From positions 1 through 64,000 of the forward strand of contig NZ_CP072378.1 in assembly GCF_018128245.1 (NCBI RefSeq): a stretch of 64,000 nucleotides of DNA, given 5' to 3'. The stretch comes from Leptotrichia sp. oral taxon 221. GTDB lineage: Bacteria; Fusobacteriota; Fusobacteriia; Fusobacteriales; Leptotrichiaceae. Of this stretch, positions 42,627-51,252 are shown one piece after another. How positions within the stretch are numbered: the stretch's first letter is position 1; each line of letters starts with the position of its first letter. Below the pieces are notes generated by a model. The model did not search any database and was not told the origin of the DNA. It was given only the letters and a program-made list of their open reading frames with translations. A program made the translations under genes and the position numbers.

Positions 42627-42660
42627 TATTTATTGAAAAAATATTGAAAGGTGTGATGTT

Positions 42661-44250
42661 ATGAAAAAGCTATTTTTAGCTATGATGTTAATTTTAGGTT
42701 TATTATCTTGTGGAAAATCAGGTATAGGAGGAAAAAGTATATCATTTAATATGGAAGCAGAACCCAACTCTTTAGATCCTCAGCTGACTAGTGATATGGG
42801 AGGATTTATTATTACAGATATGGCTTATGAAGGATTGCTTAGATTAAATGAGAAAAATGAAATTGTACCAGCGAGTGCGGAAAGCTGGAAGGTTTCAGAT
42901 GATGGAAAAGTTTGGACATTGACTCTTAGAAAAAATTTGAAATGGTCGAATGGAGATCCAATAAAAGCTCAAGATTATTATAATGCTATAAAAAGAGGGA
43001 TAGATCCTGAAACATCTTCAGAATATGCATTTATAACTTACTATATTAAAGGGGCTGAGGATTATAATACTGGGAAAATAAAAGATTTTAATCAAGTTGG
43101 AGTAAAAGTTAAGGATGACTATACGATAGAGTTTACTTTATCGAAACCGGCAGCATATTTTGGAAAAACTTTAGTAATGCCGATATATTTTCCTGTAAAT
43201 GAAAAGGTATTAGCTGCAAATAAGGATAAGTATGCTTCAGAAGCTGATAAATCTGTTTATAATGGACCGTATATCATAAAAAAATGGGTTCATGATAATA
43301 AAGTGGTTCTAGAAAAAAATCCAAATTACTGGAATGCTGGAAATATAAAAATCAATCAAATAACAGCTTTAATGGTACCTGATTTTGATACAGCAACAAA
43401 TTTGTTTAAAAATAAAGAGCTTGGAGTCACTAGAGCTTCTATAGAAAAAAGTGCTGAATTTAAAAGAAAACCAGAGCTAAGAAAAGTTTCAAATGGAAGA
43501 CTTTACTATCTAGCATTTAATCAAAAAATTCCTGCCTTAAAAAGTAAAAAAGTTAGGGAAGCATTGGCTTTGGCGATTAACAGAGATGATTTGGTAGAAA
43601 AAGTTTTAAGTGGTGGTGGAGTAAAAACTACTGGAGTTGTAGCTGACCAAATGAGAGGAATTTCTAAAGACTTTAGAGAAGAAAATGGAGATTTGTATGC
43701 GGCATACAAAAATATAGATGTAAAAAAATTGTTTGATGAAGGTTTGAAAGAAGAAGGATTGACACCTGATAAAGTCCATTTGACATTAACTGTAGATGAA
43801 AAAGGAACAGGAAAAAGAGAAGCTGAGTTTTATCAATCTCAATGGAAAGAGAAATTGGGAATAGATGTTCAAGTGGAAGTATTGACTTATAAAGAAAGAT
43901 TATCAAGAGGTAAAGAAGGAAACTTTGAAATTATAAGATCTGTTTGGGGGCCTGATTATGCTGATGCGATGACATATTTGGAAATTTTTGCTTCAAATGG
44001 ATTGAATATTGCAAAAAATAAAAATCCAGAATATGATAAATTGATTGAAGAAGGAAAAGTTATTACTGACAATGGAAAAAGAATGCAGACTTTAGAAAAA
44101 GCTGAAAAAATATTAGCTAATGATTTTGTGTATTCAGGATTGTACTATGAGTTGGCAATGTATTTGGTAGATCCTAAAATAGAAAATGTTACACTTAGAG
44201 CAGTTGGAAGTAAAATTAATTTCAATAAAGCAGATGTTAAAAGTAAATAA
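42661..44250 (+). CDS. Oligopeptide ABC-transporter substrate-binding lipoprotein (OppA type)
   Basis: The 529-residue protein begins with a lipoprotein signal (MKKLFLAMMLILGLLSC), the lipobox being LLSC with Cys17. The SBP_bac_5 domain follows, with EPNSLDPQLTSDMGGFIITD, VPASAESWKVSDDGKVWTLT and LRKNLKWSNGDPIKAQDY, the usual OppA/DppA markers. It should bind peptides for import at the inner membrane. No permease or ATPase gene is adjacent, so it must work with a system encoded elsewhere. AAAGGTGTG is the ribosome binding site. Confidence 0.92.
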   Translation: MKKLFLAMMLILGLLSCGKSGIGGKSISFNMEAEPNSLDPQLTSDMGGFIITDMAYEGLLRLNEKNEIVPASAESWKVSDDGKVWTLTLRKNLKWSNGDPIKAQDYYNAIKRGIDPETSSEYAFITYYIKGAEDYNTGKIKDFNQVGVKVKDDYTIEFTLSKPAAYFGKTLVMPIYFPVNEKVLAANKDKYASEADKSVYNGPYIIKKWVHDNKVVLEKNPNYWNAGNIKINQITALMVPDFDTATNLFKNKELGVTRASIEKSAEFKRKPELRKVSNGRLYYLAFNQKIPALKSKKVREALALAINRDDLVEKVLSGGGVKTTGVVADQMRGISKDFREENGDLYAAYKNIDVKKLFDEGLKEEGLTPDKVHLTLTVDEKGTGKREAEFYQSQWKEKLGIDVQVEVLTYKERLSRGKEGNFEIIRSVWGPDYADAMTYLEIFASNGLNIAKNKNPEYDKLIEEGKVITDNGKRMQTLEKAEKILANDFVYSGLYYELAMYLVDPKIENVTLRAVGSKINFNKADVKSK

Positions 44251-44257
44251 ATTATGA

Positions 44258-44286
44258 TTGTAGTTTTATAGGATTCATGATATAAT
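44258..44286 (+). promoter_or_regulatory. Promoter of antisense RNA 1
   Basis: TTGTAG at 44258-44263, 17-base spacer, TATAAT at 44281-44286. The same 29-base promoter sequence recurs exactly at 44528-44556. Confidence 0.8.
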
Positions 44287-44292
44287 TATTTT

Positions 44293-44355
44293 GTAAATAT
44301 ATTCATAAGATATGACAAAAAAGAGAGCTAACGGCCAAGTAAGCTCTCTTTTTTT
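44293..44355 (+). ncRNA. Putative antitoxin RNA 1 (type I TA)
   Basis: A transcript of about 63 bases is predicted between the promoter at 44258-44286 and the terminator ending in T residues at 44355. Near its 5' end it carries TTCATAAGATATGAC (44302-44316), complementary to the toxin 1 mRNA from the end of its Shine-Dalgarno sequence through the start codon. Its 3' end is also fully antisense to the toxin mRNA terminator. Existence and size are predictions from promoter, terminator and repeat positions. Confidence 0.7.
44317..44355. terminator. Bidirectional terminator shared by toxin 1 and antisense RNA 1
   Basis: AGAGAGCT (44322-44329) pairs with AGCTCTCT (44342-44349). An A run on the left and a T run on the right give a terminator for both strands, so the two transcripts overlap at their 3' ends. 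Confidence 0.88.
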
Positions 44356-44357
44356 AG

Positions 44358-44438
44358 TTATTTTGAGAATTCATTGATTAAGATAATAATGATTTGAAGC
44401 ATTATTGTTACAATGATTCTTATCCATAACACTTTCAT
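44358..44438 (-). CDS. 26-residue hydrophobic peptide, candidate type I toxin 1
   Basis: The peptide begins MKVLWIRIIVTIMLQ, continues with a run of isoleucines and leucine, and ends INEFSK: one membrane span with a basic N-terminal side and a polar C-terminus. AAAGGAGGT (44447-44454) lies 8 bases before the ATG, an excellent site. It has its own promoter (44471-44499), a leader of about 26 bases and a shared terminator. It is 20/26 identical to the peptide at 44624-44704. I know no named family for it; pore-type membrane toxicity is inferred from form and arrangement. Confidence 0.75.
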   Translation of the reverse strand: MKVLWIRIIVTIMLQIIIILINEFSK

Positions 44439-44470
44439 AAGATATGACCTCCTTTTCAAGGATTGAAAAA

Positions 44471-44499
44471 ATTATATCATTTTTAAAGAGAAGGTGCAA
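44471..44499 (-). promoter_or_regulatory. Promoter of toxin gene 1
   Basis: On the minus strand TTGCAC (44499-44494), 17-base spacer, TATAAT (44476-44471), placing the start of transcription near 44464. Confidence 0.75.
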
Positions 44500-44527
44500 T
44501 ATCATGTAAAAAATGTAATTAAAAAGA

Positions 44528-44556
44528 TTGTAGTTTTATAGGATTCATGATATAAT
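44528..44556 (+). promoter_or_regulatory. Promoter of antisense RNA 2
   Basis: TTGTAG at 44528-44533, 17-base spacer, TATAAT at 44551-44556; identical, including the spacer, to the promoter at 44258-44286. Confidence 0.8.
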
Positions 44557-44562
44557 ATATCA

Positions 44563-44621
44563 TATAAAATCATGATGTATGACAAAAAGAGAGCTAACCG
44601 CCAAGTAAGCTCTCTTTTTTT
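44563..44621 (+). ncRNA. Putative antitoxin RNA 2 (type I TA)
   Basis: A transcript of about 59 bases is predicted from the promoter at 44528-44556 to the T run ending at 44621. It carries TCATGATGTATGAC (44570-44583), complementary to the toxin 2 mRNA over its SD-start spacer and start codon. Relative to RNA 1 this element differs at three positions, each matched by the same change in its own toxin gene. Confidence 0.7.
44584..44621. terminator. Bidirectional terminator shared by toxin 2 and antisense RNA 2
   Basis: AGAGAGCT (44588-44595) pairs with AGCTCTCT (44608-44615), flanked by an A run and a T run. The loop AACCGCCAAGTA differs from that of cassette 1 at two places. Confidence 0.88.
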
Positions 44622-44623
44622 AG

Positions 44624-44704
44624 TTATTTCCAAAATTCGCTAATTAAAATAATAATGATTTGAAGCATTATTTTAATGATAATTTTTATCCATAACTCTT
44701 TCAT
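44624..44704 (-). CDS. 26-residue hydrophobic peptide, candidate type I toxin 2
   Basis: The peptide begins MKELWIKIIIKIMLQ and ends ISEFWK, 20/26 identical to toxin 1, with all membrane-core residues kept and changes mainly at the ends. AAAGGAGGT (44713-44720) precedes the start with the same spacing. The cassette has the same parts in the same order as the first and arose by tandem duplication of about 270 bases. Confidence 0.75.
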   Translation of the reverse strand: MKELWIKIIIKIMLQIIIILISEFWK

Positions 44705-44737
44705 GATGTATGACCTCCTTTCTTCAAGGATGTTAAG

Positions 44738-44766
44738 ATTATATCACATCATTAAGAAATATACAA
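44738..44766 (-). promoter_or_regulatory. Promoter of toxin gene 2
   Basis: On the minus strand TTGTAT (44766-44761), 17-base spacer, TATAAT (44743-44738). The -10 box and spacing match cassette 1; the -35 differs. Confidence 0.65.
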
Positions 44767-44893
44767 AAAACAGTAATTTCCTTATTTTATAAAGAAGTTA
44801 GAAATAATTGTAGTATTAAATATGATAATTTTTGGAAATAATTTTATATAAAGATTTTTCAATGGGAATTAACAAAAATGAGAAATAAATAAC

Positions 44894-44922
44894 TTGAAAA
44901 TGAACTTAAAGAGTGGTATAAT
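44894..44922 (+). promoter_or_regulatory. Promoter for pgk
   Basis: TTGAAA at 44894-44899, 17-base spacer, TATAAT at 44917-44922. Confidence 0.75.
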
Positions 44923-44988
44923 TAACATGGAATTTAAAGAGATTCTGATTTTTAATAAGTTGGGATTGTAAATATTTTAGGAGGAAAA

Positions 44989-46191
44989 ATGGCTAAAAAA
45001 ACATTAAAAGATTTAGATGTAAAAGGTAAAAAAGTTTTAGTAAGAGTTGACTTTAATGTACCTATAAAAGACGGAGTTGTTGGGAATGATAACAGAATTA
45101 CTGCTGCATTGCCTACATTAAACTATATTTTGGACAACGGTGGAGCAGTTATTGCTTTTTCTCACTTAGGAAAAGTTAAAACTGAAGAAGATAAAGTTTC
45201 AAAAACATTGGCACCAGTTGCTAAAGTATTAGCTGAAAAATTAGGAAAACCAGTTAAATTTGTACCTGTAACAAGAGGACCAGAATTGGAAAAAGCAGTT
45301 GCTGAATTGAAACCAGGAGAAATTTTAATGTTTGAAAACACTAGATTTGAAGATTTAGATGGTAAAAAAGAATCTAAAAATGATCCTGAATTAGGAAAAT
45401 ATTGGGCTTCTTTAGGAGATGTATTCGTAAATGATGCATTCGGAACTGCTCATAGAGCACACGCTTCAAATGTAGGAATTGCTTCAAATATCAAAGAATC
45501 AGCAGTTGGATTCTTAATTGAAAAAGAAATTAAATTCATCGGAGGAGCTGTTGATAATCCTGAAAGACCATTAGTAGCTATTTTAGGAGGAGCAAAAGTT
45601 TCTGATAAAATTGGAGTTATTGATAACTTATTAGAAAAAGCTGATAAAGTAATTATCGGTGGAGGAATGATGTTTACTTTCTTAAAAGCATTAGGAAAAA
45701 ATACAGGTTCTTCATTATTAGAAGCTGATAAAGTAGATTTAGCTAAATCATTAATCGAAAAAGCAAAAACAAAAGGTGTTGAATTATTGTTACCAGTAGA
45801 TGCTGTTGTAGCTCAAGAATTCAGTAACGATGTACCATTTAAAACAGTTTCAGTGGATGACATTGAAGATGGATGGATGGGATTAGATATAGGTGAAAAA
45901 TCTGTAGAATTATTCAAAAAAGCTTTAGAAGGTGCTAAAACTGTAGTATGGAACGGACCTATGGGAGTATTCGAAATGTCTAACTATGCTAACGGAACAA
46001 TTGGTGTTTGTAAAGCAATCGCTGAATTGAAAGATGCTAAAACAATTATCGGTGGAGGAGACTCTGCAGCAGCAGCAATTCAATTAGGATTTGCTGATAA
46101 ATTCTCTCACATTTCAACTGGTGGAGGAGCTTCAATGGAATACTTAGAAGGTAAAGTATTACCAGGTGTAGCAGCTATTTCAGAAAAATAG
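44989..46191 (+). CDS. pgk: Phosphoglycerate kinase
   Basis: The 400-residue two-domain glycolytic kinase has [11 protein letters not shown] with NRITAALPT (substrate loop), [27 protein letters not shown] and the nucleotide loops [19 protein letters not shown] and GGGDSAAA with [14 protein letters not shown] at the end. It transfers phosphate from 1,3-bisphosphoglycerate to ADP. gapA and eno lie elsewhere in this window, so the glycolytic genes are scattered, each monocistronic. AGGAGG precedes the start. Confidence 0.98.
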   Translation: MAKKTLKDLDVKGKKVLVRVDFNVPIKDGVVGNDNRITAALPTLNYILDNGGAVIAFSHLGKVKTEEDKVSKTLAPVAKVLAEKLGKPVKFVPVTRGPELEKAVAELKPGEILMFENTRFEDLDGKKESKNDPELGKYWASLGDVFVNDAFGTAHRAHASNVGIASNIKESAVGFLIEKEIKFIGGAVDNPERPLVAILGGAKVSDKIGVIDNLLEKADKVIIGGGMMFTFLKALGKNTGSSLLEADKVDLAKSLIEKAKTKGVELLLPVDAVVAQEFSNDVPFKTVSVDDIEDGWMGLDIGEKSVELFKKALEGAKTVVWNGPMGVFEMSNYANGTIGVCKAIAELKDAKTIIGGGDSAAAAIQLGFADKFSHISTGGGASMEYLEGKVLPGVAAISEK

Positions 46192-46205
46192 GAAAAAATT
46201 ATAAA

Positions 46206-46238
46206 TAAAAATGTGGAATTTAAGTTCCACATTTTTTT
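46206..46238. terminator. Bidirectional terminator between pgk and the convergent gene
   Basis: AAAATGTGGAA and TTCCACATTTT form a perfect stem around TTAAG or similar, with T residues on one side and A residues on the other. It serves pgk from the left and the minus-strand gene from the right. Confidence 0.88.
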
Positions 46239-46254
46239 GTTTTTTCTCACTATT

Positions 46255-46944
46255 CTAGTTTGGATAGTGAGTTTTTTTTCTTGAAAATGGCAAGTACATC
46301 AAATACATAATAAATAACATTGTTACAATTAATACAACTCTATAAAACCAAAGTGGTTTAATGAAACTGACAAAAGGTGCGATATAACTTCTTAAAAACA
46401 TTGCATTTACAGGGAAAAATAGGTTGTAAATGGCGGCATAGATAAAAAGGCCGATTAATGTTATACTTGCTTGGATGTAGCCTTTTTTTGTGATTTTATC
46501 TTTGTTGTATACGAAGCCTATTATTGGAGTGAGAACTATTAGAGCGTGTACGAACATGAAAATATGAACGTAAAGTGGACGATAATAGACTGTAACACCA
46601 GGAAGTAATAAAGCAAGGACAGCTCCAAAACTTAAAAAATATGCTGTATTAAATAAATATGCAGTTCTAAAAATCAAATACAGTCCTGCGAATAAAACGG
46701 CAAAATTACATAGATGTATTAAAAATACATTGTAAACAGGTTCGTGTTCAGAAACTACTCTAAAAATAGAATCAACTATTTTAGAAACAATTGCAAGTAT
46801 TCCTAAAAAAATATTGTAGTATTTCAAATTGATGTTTTTAAAAATTTTTGGTATAAAAAATAAAATAGTGCAAAGAACTATCGAGACAATAAAAGTTTCA
46901 ATGTGAATTGCACTGAAATAGCTAAATTTATGGGCTATTGGCAT
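46255..46944 (-). CDS. YwaF/TIGR02206-type integral membrane protein
   Basis: The 229-residue protein has about seven membrane helices. The segments LIHLCNFAVLFAGLYLIFRT and LFNTAYFLSFGAVLALLLPG match the conserved core (HLC followed by an AYF motif) of the YwaF-like family, related to TMEM164. In the eukaryotic relative an acyltransferase role has been proposed, with Cys and His in this motif; no role is known in bacteria. AAGGAGGAAA precedes the start at 46944. It is convergent with pgk. Confidence 0.72.
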   Translation of the reverse strand: MPIAHKFSYFSAIHIETFIVSIVLCTILFFIPKIFKNINLKYYNIFLGILAIVSKIVDSIFRVVSEHEPVYNVFLIHLCNFAVLFAGLYLIFRTAYLFNTAYFLSFGAVLALLLPGVTVYYRPLYVHIFMFVHALIVLTPIIGFVYNKDKITKKGYIQASITLIGLFIYAAIYNLFFPVNAMFLRSYIAPFVSFIKPLWFYRVVLIVTMLFIMYLMYLPFSRKKTHYPN

Positions 46945-47125
46945 TTTTTCCTCCTTAAAGATTTTTTAATTATTATATTATGATTTTGGGAGAAAAACAA
47001 GACTAGAAATAATATTTTTTAGAATTTGTATTTAATGTATTTTTTATAATAAAAGTTATTTCTTTGTATAAATAAATTTTAAAATCCTTAGTATTATAAT
47101 ATAATTCTCGAAGAATAAAAAAACA

Positions 47126-47154
47126 TTGAAAAATTATGTATCTAGTGATATAAT
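47126..47154 (+). promoter_or_regulatory. Promoter of the mur/fts cluster
   Basis: TTGAAA at 47126-47131, 17-base spacer, TATAAT at 47149-47154. Transcription would start near 47161, so an ATG at 47163 would be almost leaderless; this supports the murF start at 47193. Confidence 0.75.
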
Positions 47155-47192
47155 CGTACAATATGATTAAGTATAATTTGGAGAAAAAATTT

Positions 47193-48587
47193 ATGAATAA
47201 AAGTAAAGTATTTTGCAATATTTTTTTAGAGAAAAATATTGATTTTGATGAAAATGAAATTAAGATAAAAAGAGTTTGTATGAATTCGCAAGAAGTTGAG
47301 AAAGATGATTTATTTGTTGCGATAAGAGGTGGAAATAATTTTGTAAACGAGGCTCTGGAAAAGGGTGCTGTAGTTGTTTATGATAAAAAGGATTTAGAGA
47401 TAGAGGGGAAATATAGGAAAAAAGCTTTTTGGGTGCAAGATAGTGTAGAATTTTTGCAAGAATATGCTAAAAAGTGGCGTGAAAATTTGAAAGATTTAAA
47501 AGTAATTGGTATAACGGGAAGTAACGGGAAAACAACCGTGAAAGATATGATTTATCAATTAATGTCAACTAAATATAAAGGTAAAAAGACAGAAGGGAAT
47601 TATAATAACCATATTGGACTACCCTTTACTTTGTTGCGTGCAGAGGAATCTGATGAGTTTATGATTCTTGAAATGGGAATGAGCGGTTTTGGAGAAATAG
47701 ATTTGTTAGGGAAAATTTCAAATCCTGATGTGGGAGTGATTACAAATATTGGAGAATCGCATTTGGAATTTTTGAAGACGAAAGAAAATGTATTTAAGGC
47801 AAAAACGGAATTGGTGCCTTATGTGAAAAATGCTATTATTATTAATGGCGATGATTTTTATTTGAAAGATTTAACTGTTGATGGAATAAATTTGGTAAAA
47901 GCGCTGAGTTTAAAAGAAAATCAATTTAAAGATAAAACTCGTGATTTTTATTACGGTGATATTAGATTTAATGAGAGTGGAACGAAATTTAGTCTGAAAT
48001 ATTTTGGACAAAAATGTGGAAAAACTGTTGAAAGAAATTATGAAACAAACATCTTGGGAGAACATAACATATTAAATTTAACAATGGCGATTGCGGTTGT
48101 TAAACAATTCGGAATGGAAGATAAGTATATTGAAGAGGCTATAAAAAATATAGCTTTAACTAATATGAGATTCCAAATAATTGAAAAAGGAACTACAACT
48201 TATATAAATGATGCATATAATGCAAGTCCAATGTCTATGGAAAAATCTTTAGAAACTTTTTCAAAAATCTATAATGATGGAGATGTGAAAGTTCTAGTTT
48301 TAGCGGATATGCTTGAATTGGGAGATAGAGAGTTAGAATTACATCAAAATATTTATTATACAATTGAAAAAACAAAATTTGATAAACTTTATTTGTATGG
48401 TGAGAGAATGAGAAGCTTATATGATAAAGTAAAAGAAAATATGGAAAATGGGAATTTAAAAGGTAAAGAAGTAGAACATTTTAGTGATAAAAAAGCGATA
48501 AAAGCTAGAATAAATCAGATAAAAGATAAAAAAGTAGTTCTTATAAAAGGTTCACGTGGAATGAAACTAGAAGAGGTAATAGAATAA
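47193..48587 (+). CDS. murF: UDP-N-acetylmuramoyl-tripeptide--D-Ala-D-Ala ligase
   Basis: The Mur ligase has GITGSNGKTTVKDM (P loop) around residue 105, MGMSGFGEIDLL, NIGESHLEFL and the C-terminal NDAYNASPMSMEKSL with LADMLELGDRE. It adds D-Ala-D-Ala to the peptidoglycan precursor in the cytoplasm. The open frame begins at 47163, but TTGGAG at 47178-47183 and the promoter position favour the ATG at 47193 (464 residues). It heads the division and cell-wall cluster; mraY follows after 43 bases. Confidence 0.95.
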   Translation: MNKSKVFCNIFLEKNIDFDENEIKIKRVCMNSQEVEKDDLFVAIRGGNNFVNEALEKGAVVVYDKKDLEIEGKYRKKAFWVQDSVEFLQEYAKKWRENLKDLKVIGITGSNGKTTVKDMIYQLMSTKYKGKKTEGNYNNHIGLPFTLLRAEESDEFMILEMGMSGFGEIDLLGKISNPDVGVITNIGESHLEFLKTKENVFKAKTELVPYVKNAIIINGDDFYLKDLTVDGINLVKALSLKENQFKDKTRDFYYGDIRFNESGTKFSLKYFGQKCGKTVERNYETNILGEHNILNLTMAIAVVKQFGMEDKYIEEAIKNIALTNMRFQIIEKGTTTYINDAYNASPMSMEKSLETFSKIYNDGDVKVLVLADMLELGDRELELHQNIYYTIEKTKFDKLYLYGERMRSLYDKVKENMENGNLKGKEVEHFSDKKAIKARINQIKDKKVVLIKGSRGMKLEEVIE

Positions 48588-48630
48588 ACGAAGTATTTTG
48601 AAATTAAGTTGAGAAGGAGAGAAAAAGATA

Positions 48631-49719
48631 ATGTTATATTTGATACAAAGTTTGTTTATAAACAATTTTGGAACGTTGAGGGTTTTTAAATCGATAATGT
48701 TTAGAGCGTCGACAGCGTTTATAGTAGCGTTTTTGTTTATGTTAATTTTAGGAAAACCGTTTATACAATGGTTGAAGGTGAAAAAATATGGAGATACTGC
48801 TAGAGAGGTAGGACCTAAATCACATTTTGATAAATCAGGAACACCGACAATGGGTGGTTTGTTGATTATTGGTGCGATATTGTTTGCGACATTGATAGCA
48901 GGGAATTTTACAAATAAGTTTATTGTATTTTTATTTATTATAACAATTTTGTTTACAACAATTGGTTTTTATGATGATTATTTGAAGTTAACACGGAATA
49001 AAAATGGGTTGTCTGGAAAGAAAAAAATTGCAGGACAATTAATAATAACAGCATTAACGTTTTTCTTCGTATATAAATTTGGATTAATAAATAAAGAAAT
49101 TGATTTTTCGATAGTAAATCCAGTGTTTAAAAATTCGTATTTTTATATAACACCAGTGTTATTCTTCATATTTATGGCACTTGTAATTATTGGGTCTTCA
49201 AATGCAGTGAATTTAACAGATGGATTGGATGGATTGGTAAGTGGTCCAATAATTGTTGTTAGTATAACATTATTTATAATTACATATTTGACAGGGCATT
49301 ATGAATATGCGAAATATTTGAATTTGTATCATGTAAAAGATTCTGCTGAAATTTGTGTTTATCTTGCTTCAGTGATTGGAGCATTGACAGGGTTCTTATG
49401 GTATAATTTCTATCCAGCACAAGTGTTTATGGGAGATACTGGTTCTTTGACGTTAGGTGGAATTTTGGGAATTATTGTAATTTTTATAAAACAAGAATTG
49501 TTGTTACCAGTGGCTGGATTTATTTTCATAATGGAGGCATTATCAGTAATGATCCAAGTTTGGCATTATAAAACTTTTGGGAAAAGGGTATTTAAAATGG
49601 CACCTATTCATCATCACTTTGAGTTGTTGGGGTTGCCAGAAACAAAAGTTACAATTAGATTTTGGATTGTGTCGATATTGACTTGTTTGTTGACATTTGT
49701 AGTATTGAAATTGAGATAA
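48631..49719 (+). CDS. mraY: Phospho-N-acetylmuramoyl-pentapeptide transferase
   Basis: The 362-residue integral membrane enzyme has about ten helices. It shows the MraY signatures GPKSHFDKSGTPTMGG, GFYDDYLKLTR (the catalytic Asp pair), SNAVNLTDGLDGL, FMGDTGSLTLGG and APIHHHFELLG. It makes lipid I on the inner membrane. AAGGAGAG precedes the start. Between it and murD is a further promoter. Confidence 0.97.
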   Translation: MLYLIQSLFINNFGTLRVFKSIMFRASTAFIVAFLFMLILGKPFIQWLKVKKYGDTAREVGPKSHFDKSGTPTMGGLLIIGAILFATLIAGNFTNKFIVFLFIITILFTTIGFYDDYLKLTRNKNGLSGKKKIAGQLIITALTFFFVYKFGLINKEIDFSIVNPVFKNSYFYITPVLFFIFMALVIIGSSNAVNLTDGLDGLVSGPIIVVSITLFIITYLTGHYEYAKYLNLYHVKDSAEICVYLASVIGALTGFLWYNFYPAQVFMGDTGSLTLGGILGIIVIFIKQELLLPVAGFIFIMEALSVMIQVWHYKTFGKRVFKMAPIHHHFELLGLPETKVTIRFWIVSILTCLLTFVVLKLR

Positions 49720-49734
49720 TTCTAAAATGTAATT

Positions 49735-49762
49735 TTGGAAAATCGGATTTTGTTGGTATAAT
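49735..49762 (+). promoter_or_regulatory. Internal promoter before murD
   Basis: TTGGAA at 49735-49740, 16-base spacer, TATAAT at 49757-49762. Confidence 0.5.
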
Positions 49763-49829
49763 ATTAGAAAGAGTTTGTATAAAAAATAATAAAAAATGAA
49801 TAACTCAGAATTGTAGAAAGGAAAGAAAA

Positions 49830-51200
49830 ATGGAAAAAGCTTTAGTTTTTGGAGCAGGATTGAGTGGTTTAGGAGCAAAAGAATTACTAGAAAAGAAAGG
49901 TTACGAAGTATATTTAATAGATGACAAAGTGGCAAAAACTTCAAAAGAGGGAATTGAAATTTTAAACAATAAAAAAATAGAGTTTATTGTTAAAAGTCCA
50001 GGAATTCCTTGGAAAGCAGAATTGTTACAAGTGGCGAAGGAAAAAAATGTGCAAGTGATCTCTGAAATTGATTTAGCTTACAAATATATGGATAAAAATA
50101 TTAAAGTTTTTTCTATAACAGGTACAAATGGTAAAACAACAACAGCTACTAAAATTTATGAGTTATTGGATTTTGCAGGGTATAAGGCGAGATTAGCTGG
50201 AAATGCAGGGTTTTCGTTTGCGAAATTGGTTGCAGATGAGGAACCGTTAGAGTATGTAGTGTTAGAATTAAGTAGTTATCAATTGGAAAATAATCCTCAA
50301 ATTCATTCAAATATAGCTGGAATTATTAATTTGACTCCAGATCATTTGACTAGATATAAAACAGTTGAAGATTATTACATTACAAAATTTAACATTTTTA
50401 GTAAACAGACTGAAGATGATTTTGCTTTGATTAATCTTGATGATCCAGTATTTTTGGGATTGGCGGAAAGAGAAGAAATAAAATCATTGATGAAAGCTAA
50501 AAATGTGTATTTGAGTAAAGAGAAAAAAGGTAACATTTTTGTGTATAACAATGAAATTCGTATTATGAATGATTTGGCAGATAGAGCTGAAAATTTAAGT
50601 GAGAGCGAAATTTTAGAAAAATCTAGATTTTTAATAAAAGTTGAAGATTTAGCATTAAAAGGAGTGCACAATTTGGAAAATATGCTATTTTTAATAGGAG
50701 TAGCGACGATTGTGAAAGTTCCTGATGAAAAAGTTGTTGAATTTTTAAGTAGTACGAAAGCGTTAGAACACAGATTGGAAAACTTTTTTGTGAAAGGGAA
50801 TACGACATTTATTAATGATTCTAAAGGTACAAATGTGGAATCGACTTTAAAAGCGATTGATTCGTTTAATAATGATATTATTATGATTTTAGGCGGAGAT
50901 GACAAGAAAATTGATAATACGGAATTGGTAAAAAGAATAGCTGAAAAGGTGGAAAGAGTGTATTTGATAGGAGATAATGCACCGTTGTTGATAGATGATA
51001 TGGAAAAAATAAATTATAAAAATTATAAAAATTTGGAAACATTGGAAAATGTGTTGAATTATATAAAAGAAAATGAGGATTTTGAAAAAGATCAAACAAT
51101 ATTGTTTTCACCAGCAACTTCAAGTTTTTGCCAATTTAGAAGTTTTGAACATAGAGGAAAAGTATTTAAGGAATTAACAGTTAAAATTTTAGGAAATTAG
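49830..51200 (+). CDS. murD: UDP-N-acetylmuramoylalanine--D-glutamate ligase
   Basis: The 456-residue Mur ligase begins with the MurD Rossmann-like domain (VFGAGLSGLGAKELLEKKGY) and has SITGTNGKTTTATKIYELL as P loop, ELSSYQLE and LTPDHLTRY, HRLENF, NDSKGTNVESTL and SPATSSFCQFRSFEHRG, the last being MurD-specific. It adds D-Glu to UDP-MurNAc-Ala in the cytoplasm. GAAAGGAAAG is the ribosome binding site. Confidence 0.96.
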   Translation: MEKALVFGAGLSGLGAKELLEKKGYEVYLIDDKVAKTSKEGIEILNNKKIEFIVKSPGIPWKAELLQVAKEKNVQVISEIDLAYKYMDKNIKVFSITGTNGKTTTATKIYELLDFAGYKARLAGNAGFSFAKLVADEEPLEYVVLELSSYQLENNPQIHSNIAGIINLTPDHLTRYKTVEDYYITKFNIFSKQTEDDFALINLDDPVFLGLAEREEIKSLMKAKNVYLSKEKKGNIFVYNNEIRIMNDLADRAENLSESEILEKSRFLIKVEDLALKGVHNLENMLFLIGVATIVKVPDEKVVEFLSSTKALEHRLENFFVKGNTTFINDSKGTNVESTLKAIDSFNNDIIMILGGDDKKIDNTELVKRIAEKVERVYLIGDNAPLLIDDMEKINYKNYKNLETLENVLNYIKENEDFEKDQTILFSPATSSFCQFRSFEHRGKVFKELTVKILGN

Positions 51201-51252
51201 AAGAATGTACTTAAATTTATTAAAAAAATTTGGGGTTTGGAATTAAGGTGGT

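Larger units (their letters stand above)
44302..44448. repeat. Direct repeat pair of cassette 1
   Basis: TTCATAAGATATGAC occurs at 44302-44316 and 44434-44448 in the same orientation. The first copy is in the antisense RNA; the second, read on the minus strand, covers the toxin's SD-start spacer and start codon. Confidence 0.9.
44570..44714. repeat. Direct repeat pair of cassette 2
   Basis: TCATGATGTATGAC occurs at 44570-44583 and 44701-44714. Position and orientation match the repeat pair of cassette 1, but the sequence differs at three bases in both copies. Confidence 0.9.

Noticed and set aside
44258-44766. A CRISPR array or IS-end interpretation of the repeated promoter and hairpin sequences
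   Set aside because: There are only two units, they contain coding frames and promoters, the repeats differ between units in a paired manner, and no cas or transposase gene is near.
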